Under the pieces are notes generated by a model, which was not told the origin of the DNA, made no database searches, and saw only the letters and a program-made list of their open reading frames with translations. A stretch of 64,000 bases of DNA from CAYUZU01 sp964448675 (GTDB lineage: Bacteria > Planctomycetota > Phycisphaerae > UBA1845 > Fen-1342): the NCBI GenBank assembly GCA_964448675.1, contig CAYUZU010000003.1:1-64000 (forward strand), given 5' to 3'. Both the position numbers and the translations under genes were made by a program. This document shows, in pieces, positions 60,081 to 64,000 of the stretch; within the stretch, counting starts at the first letter, position 1, and each line of letters opens with the position of its first letter.

Positions 60081-61049
60081 ATGCCCGTCAGCATGAAAGG
60101 CTTCACACTGATCGAACTGCTCGTGGTCGTGGCGATCATCGCCCTGCTGCTATCGATCCTGCTGCCGTCGCTCGGCGATGCGCGCGAGCAGGCCAAGCAA
60201 GTCAAGTGCGGCGCCAACCTGCAGCAGATCGGCCGGGCCGTCGCCAACTGCCAGTACGAGAACAACGGCTACAACCCGACCTGGGACGACGGCGACTATG
60301 TCGCCAACGACGGCAATGTCATGCTGACGTGGGTCGACGTGCTCTATGACATGGACTACACCGGCCTCGTCGACATCAGCTTCTGCCCGACCGACAAGCG
60401 CCCCGACCCGCCGTGCAAGGAACGCGGCATCCGCTGGGACTTCAACTTCGTGGACAAGTTCGGCCTGTCGCGGGAAAAGAGACCGGGGGTCCGCACCAGC
60501 TACGCGCTGAACGCGCTGTTCAATTTCAACTGGCCGGAGGATCGCCACCCCAGCGCGTCACGCCAGGTGTTTGCGATCGACGGCAACTGGGCCTGGACCG
60601 GCAACCTCAGTACCCAGTGGCAGCTGTACCACAAGATCTACGGCAGCACGCCCGACATCTTCACCCCCAACTGGCAGGGTGCCATGTGCTCCTGGCGGCA
60701 CGGCAAGCACTACGGCGCAAATGTGCTCTTTGCCGACTCGCACGTGTCGCTGGTGCAGCCGCGCATGCCCAAGGGCCACATGGACTTTCGCTTCAGCCTG
60801 GTCAACACGGCGGCGGTGTTCACCTGGCTGCCGGGGGAGACCGGTTCGCGCCTTTGCGACGGTGAGTACCGCGGCCAGATTCCCGAGTGGCGCGGGCGCA
60901 CGCCCGTCTTCACCGAGCGGCCCGGCGCGACCGGTGAGTACCCGTACGACTGGTATCCGAAGTCGTTCCCGCTGCGTTTGAACTGCAACTATCGCAGCCG
61001 GAACGAGCTGTGGAAGAAGTTCCCCAATGACAAGAACGAGCGTGACTAG
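60081..61049 (+). CDS. Prepilin-type protein, degenerate H-X9-DG tail
   Basis: 322 residues. Leader MKGFTLIELLVVVAIIALLLSILLPSLGDAREQAKQVKCGANLQQIG, as in the gene at 28785-29729. Near residue 215 the motif HYGANVLFADSHVSL replaces the standard H-X9-DG (DS for DG, one residue shorter). Ends in a Tyr/Arg-rich part. A CGGAGAG ribosome site precedes the ATG. The next gene starts 22 bases after the stop and is probably co-transcribed. Confidence 0.9.
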   Translation: MPVSMKGFTLIELLVVVAIIALLLSILLPSLGDAREQAKQVKCGANLQQIGRAVANCQYENNGYNPTWDDGDYVANDGNVMLTWVDVLYDMDYTGLVDISFCPTDKRPDPPCKERGIRWDFNFVDKFGLSREKRPGVRTSYALNALFNFNWPEDRHPSASRQVFAIDGNWAWTGNLSTQWQLYHKIYGSTPDIFTPNWQGAMCSWRHGKHYGANVLFADSHVSLVQPRMPKGHMDFRFSLVNTAAVFTWLPGETGSRLCDGEYRGQIPEWRGRTPVFTERPGATGEYPYDWYPKSFPLRLNCNYRSRNELWKKFPNDKNERD

Positions 61050-61071
61050 CACAACGCCAGCGCGGTAACTC

Positions 61072-61494
61072 ATGAACCAGAAGACCAAGAGCGTTCTGTT
61101 GGGCATGGCGGCCGTGGCGATGCTGGGCGTGGCGGTCGGGCTGTACCTGACGCGCAGCACCGGCGGCACGCGGATCCCGGACGAGTTCAGCATCCACGGC
61201 GTGTGCCTGGAGACGGGCGTGGACGTGGCCGTCACCTACCGGGTGGGCGAGCGCGCGCCGTTCGTGAACCCGGCCACCGGCCAGCGCACCGTGTACATGT
61301 GGTACCTCTGCCGCGATTGCGCGAAGCGCTTTGTCCCGCCGCTCGTGCCCGACCCTGCGGGTGGCCCGCCCCGACCGCCGCCAATCCCGACCTGCCCGCT
61401 GTGCGGCGGATCGGATGTCGTCGCGTGGAACCCGGATGATCCGACGCAGCCCGAGCCGGTGGGCGATGCGCCGCTGCCGCAGATGGCGCCGTAG
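61072..61494 (+). CDS. Membrane-anchored zinc-ribbon protein, function unknown
   Basis: 140 residues: an N-terminal membrane helix (SVLLGMAAVAMLGVAVGLYLT), then an extracytoplasmic or cytoplasmic domain with two Cys pairs (CRDC and CPLCGG) that can form a zinc ribbon, and a Pro-rich tail. Follows the prepilin-like gene closely, so it may work with it. No family recognised. Confidence 0.7.
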   Translation: MNQKTKSVLLGMAAVAMLGVAVGLYLTRSTGGTRIPDEFSIHGVCLETGVDVAVTYRVGERAPFVNPATGQRTVYMWYLCRDCAKRFVPPLVPDPAGGPPRPPPIPTCPLCGGSDVVAWNPDDPTQPEPVGDAPLPQMAP

Positions 61495-62097
61495 GGGCGG
61501 CGGTGCGCGTCGTGCTTTCCTGAACGAGTTGCAGCGGAGGTGGAAGGTGCCGCCACCGCGCCGTCGTGCGATACGTCAGCGCGATGGCGGTGAAGACGCG
61601 CGCTTGGGATAGCGTGGGCACTGGGGTGCGCGCGTTGAGGGCTCGTTATGGACTCGCAGGGCGGCGCGAACACGGGACCGGTCGGCCAGGGGTTCGTCCA
61701 CCTTCGCCCCTCGGCGGTGGGGCTTCTCCGAAGCACCCAAGCCTGGCGGCCCTGACAGACTGACGAAGGCGGACGCGCACAGATGCACCCCTTTTTCCTT
61801 CTCGCGACCCGTCGGCACGACTGGCGGCAGCACGCGAACACCCCGAACCCGTGCGACCACTTCGCGGCCCTGCGACGAAATCCGCTGCCGGGTGTGATGT
61901 CGAGTGGCGTACTACGCCAACCGGCACCACCCTTCACTGGGGTATATCGATCAGGGCGACCGCGCCCAAGATCAGAATCTTTCGGATCTTACGTGCCAGA
62001 AGCGCGACGCGGGATGAGGCCCCCGCGGTGAATTCCCAGCGCTGCACGGCGTGCGCAGCGATGGCGGCCAGCTGCGCTGCGGGACGTCTGGAAGGTG
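61495..62097. other. Intergenic region with no recognised feature
   Basis: About 600 bases between the zinc-ribbon gene and the HDOD genes, whose 3' ends meet here. I found no gene, RNA or repeat I can support; the open frames lack ribosome sites and family features. It could hold a decayed gene. Confidence 0.4.
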
Positions 62098-63009
62098 TTA
62101 CTCGGGGGCAAAAATTTGCTCGGCCTCGGTGACCTGCTCGCTGAGGCCTTCCATGGCGGCGCTGATCTGGGCGCGGGTCACGCCCGCCAGCGCGAGCACT
62201 TCGTCCGAGAGCTCCTGGCCGCGCGCCGTCAGGTACATGCCGTACTGCGCGTCACAACAGAGCGTGTCGGCGACATAGACCAGCGCTGCGGTGCGCTGGA
62301 ACTCGGGCTGGAGCGTACGCGGCTCGTGGTGGTAGGCGATGGCATAGCGGAGGCCGGGCGGGAACTTCCACTTGATGGCGAGCACGCCGCCCAGCGCCTG
62401 GTGGTCCGCTTCCATGACGGCGCCCTCGAGGGCGCAGAACGGCTGCGGCTGGTTGGTGCAGGTGTCAACGACCTCGCGCAGCCTGTCGGGCATGACCTGT
62501 TGCGCGACGATCAGGCCCATGTCGTGCACCAGCCCGGCGACGAACGCCTCGTCCGGCACCATCGACTTGGCGCTGGTCGCCAACACGCGCGAGCAGACGC
62601 CCACGGCCACGCTGTGGCGCCACAGGTCGAGCGCGGAGAACGTCTCGGTGATGGGACCGGTCTGCATCAGGCGCGTCAGCGAGGTGGCCAGCGCGAGGTT
62701 CTTCACCGCGGTGAGCCCGAGCATGAGGATCGCACGGTCGAGGCTGGCGATCTGCGACGGCAGGCCGTAGAACGCCGAGTTGACGATCTTGAGGATCTTG
62801 GTGGCCAGGGCGGGGTCGCGCTGCACGACGGCCTGGATCTCCTTGGCGGTGGTCTTGGGGTCCTCGACGACTTCGACGATCCGAGCGGTGACTTCCGGCA
62901 TGGAGCCGAGCTCGGTGACCTTGGCCAGGGCCTTCTGCAGCATGGGCGACAGCGTCTTGTTCGCGGCTGTCACCGTGGTCGCGTTGTGGGCCGCCCCGTT
63001 GGACATCAT
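62098..63009 (-). CDS. HDOD-domain protein, copy 1
   Basis: 303 residues. HDOD domain (about 25-225): LPSQIASLDRAILMLGLTAVKNLALA is the family signature, with RDPALATKILKIVNSAFYG before it. The sequence keeps VHDMG and a later DHQALG, so some metal ligands of true HD phosphohydrolases remain. HDOD proteins act in signalling and cell-cycle or motility control, mostly without known enzymatic activity. ATG ATG start with AAGGAA upstream. Ten bases behind its paralogue, in one operon. Confidence 0.9.
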   Translation of the reverse strand: MMSNGAAHNATTVTAANKTLSPMLQKALAKVTELGSMPEVTARIVEVVEDPKTTAKEIQAVVQRDPALATKILKIVNSAFYGLPSQIASLDRAILMLGLTAVKNLALATSLTRLMQTGPITETFSALDLWRHSVAVGVCSRVLATSAKSMVPDEAFVAGLVHDMGLIVAQQVMPDRLREVVDTCTNQPQPFCALEGAVMEADHQALGGVLAIKWKFPPGLRYAIAYHHEPRTLQPEFQRTAALVYVADTLCCDAQYGMYLTARGQELSDEVLALAGVTRAQISAAMEGLSEQVTEAEQIFAPE

Positions 63010-63019
63010 CGGGTTCCTT

Positions 63020-63922
63020 CTAGTGCGAATCGTCCACGAAGACGCGTTCCGCCTCGTCGACGCGGTCGGGCAGCATCTCGTTAAGGTCGGCGATCTGCTG
63101 TTCGGTGATGCGCAGCTCCTCGCGCATATCCCCGGTCACTTCCTGCGTCGACCCGGGCAGCCAGAAGCCGTACTGGCCGCGGCAGCAGATGGTGTCCGCC
63201 ACGTAGACCGCCATCACCATCTTGCGATACTCCAGCGGCGCCGCCATGGGCTCGTGATGAAAGCCGATGACGTAGCGCAGTCCCGGCGGGAATTTCCAGC
63301 GCGCCGCCAGCTCGAAGCCGAAGAGCTGGTGGTCGGCCCCGACCAGCCGGTCCTCGACATCGCAGAATTCCTGCGGCTGGGCATAGCAGGTGTCCGCGAC
63401 CTCGCGGAGCTTCTCGGGAAACATCTGCTGCACGACGATCAGGCCCATATCATGCACCAGGCCGCCGACAAACGCCTCGTCGGCCTCGTCGAGGCGGGCC
63501 AGGCGCCCCACCTCGCGCGCCGCGACGCCGACCGCGATGCAGTGACGCCACAGGTCGCGGGCGGCGAACTGCTCCGAGACCGCCTCGGGTTTGAACATGC
63601 GGGACAGCGAGGCGGCCAGGGCGATGTTCTTGACCGCGCTCAGGCCGAGCATCAGGATCGCGCGATCCAAACTGGCGATCTGGGACGGCAGGCCGTAAAA
63701 GGCCGAGTTCACGACTTTCAAAATCTTCGCCGCCAGGGCCGGGTCGTTGCGCACGATGTCGTGCATGTCACGCGCCGTGGCCCGCGGGTCCTCGACCACC
63801 TGGACGATCTTCGTGGTGACTTCCGGCAGCGAGGAGATCTCGGTCACGCGTCCCAGCGCCTTCTGCAGTTCGGGGCTCAGCGTTCGCCCGGGGGCATTCG
63901 ATGCGGCGGAACCAGACGACAT
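63020..63922 (-). CDS. HDOD-domain protein, copy 2
   Basis: 300 residues, close paralogue of the gene at 62098-63009 with co-linear motifs (RNDPALAAKILKVVNSAFYG, SLDRAILMLGLSAVKNIALA, VHDMGLIVVQQM, ADHQLFGFELAARWKFPPGLRYVIGFHHEP). The two differ mainly in the N-terminal tail and the last 80 residues. First gene of the pair, with AAGGAG before the ATG. Tandem duplication is the simplest origin; both reading frames are intact. Confidence 0.9.
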   Translation of the reverse strand: MSSGSAASNAPGRTLSPELQKALGRVTEISSLPEVTTKIVQVVEDPRATARDMHDIVRNDPALAAKILKVVNSAFYGLPSQIASLDRAILMLGLSAVKNIALAASLSRMFKPEAVSEQFAARDLWRHCIAVGVAAREVGRLARLDEADEAFVGGLVHDMGLIVVQQMFPEKLREVADTCYAQPQEFCDVEDRLVGADHQLFGFELAARWKFPPGLRYVIGFHHEPMAAPLEYRKMVMAVYVADTICCRGQYGFWLPGSTQEVTGDMREELRITEQQIADLNEMLPDRVDEAERVFVDDSH

Positions 63923-64000
63923 CGTTGCTCCTTGTCCGTCGATGCGCGCTTGTGCATTCTCGGTCGGCGCGACGCGGCGCCGCCCCCGCCCGTACAGGAG

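Noticed and set aside
1..64000. CRISPR arrays, tRNA genes, insertion sequences with transposases
   Set aside because: No regularly spaced identical repeats, no tRNA-like T-arm context in any gap, and no transposase or integrase frame was found.

Overview
The window comes from a GC-rich bacterial chromosome that looks like a planctomycete, most likely of the Phycisphaerae. The evidence is two PEP-CTERM proteins ending in Arg-rich tails, two prepilin-like proteins with the LLVVVAIIALL(I/L)SILLP leader typical of that class and an H-X9-DG or related tail motif, a DUF1570-type peptidase gene, and bi-domain (MDR plus Gfo/Idh/MocA) polysaccharide oxidoreductases. The taxon is inferred from these signatures; there is no rRNA gene in the window. 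A perfect 16-bp parS-like palindrome, the dnaX-ybaB-recR block with the SRP RNA, and the atp operon suggest a place not far from the replication origin.

Layout. 1-7333 (minus): a complete-order F1Fo ATP synthase operon, atpZ-atpI-atpB-atpE-atpF-atpH-atpA-[four-helix-bundle gene]-atpG-atpD, with atpD cut by the window edge. 7654-10182: a PAS/GAF/receiver protein and a PAS-Fis regulator. 10317-13688: a VKOR-DsbA-DsbA fusion for disulfide formation and a metallopeptidase gene broken by one stop codon. 13826-16764 (minus): recR, ybaB, dnaX (with an A10 slippery site) and the SRP RNA. 17353-20717: two convergent PEP-CTERM genes, then a small membrane protein and a PKD-like exported protein. 20936-25386: an AAE-type transporter, a PAP2 phosphatase and a GT39-like glycosyltransferase. 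25499-28703: parS, a methyltransferase and a Zn/Mn-type ABC importer behind a palindromic operator candidate. 28785-32956: prepilin-like protein, inositol-phosphate synthase, cysteine desulfurase.

33281-57226 is mainly a large surface-polysaccharide locus: lipoprotein, bi-domain oxidoreductase, two CapK/PaaK-like adenylate-forming enzymes around an opine-dehydrogenase-family gene, three or more glycosyltransferases, hexapeptide acyltransferase, flippase, O-antigen-ligase-like protein, two heparinase II/III-like proteins, UbiA-type prenyltransferase and a short nucleotide-sugar dehydrogenase. A cystathionine beta-synthase and cystathionine gamma-lyase/synthase pair sits inside it. 57365-63922 holds thymidine kinase, a zinc-ribbon membrane protein, a BtpA-family protein, a second prepilin-like protein and two tandem HDOD regulators.

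The points most worth following are: a free-standing 23S-IVS-like four-helix-bundle gene inserted between atpA and atpG and bounded by imperfect inverted repeats; arrays of degenerate 7-bp repeats in the spacers of the atp operon and elsewhere; the dnaX slippery site; and the ligase / opine dehydrogenase / ligase cassette in the polysaccharide locus.
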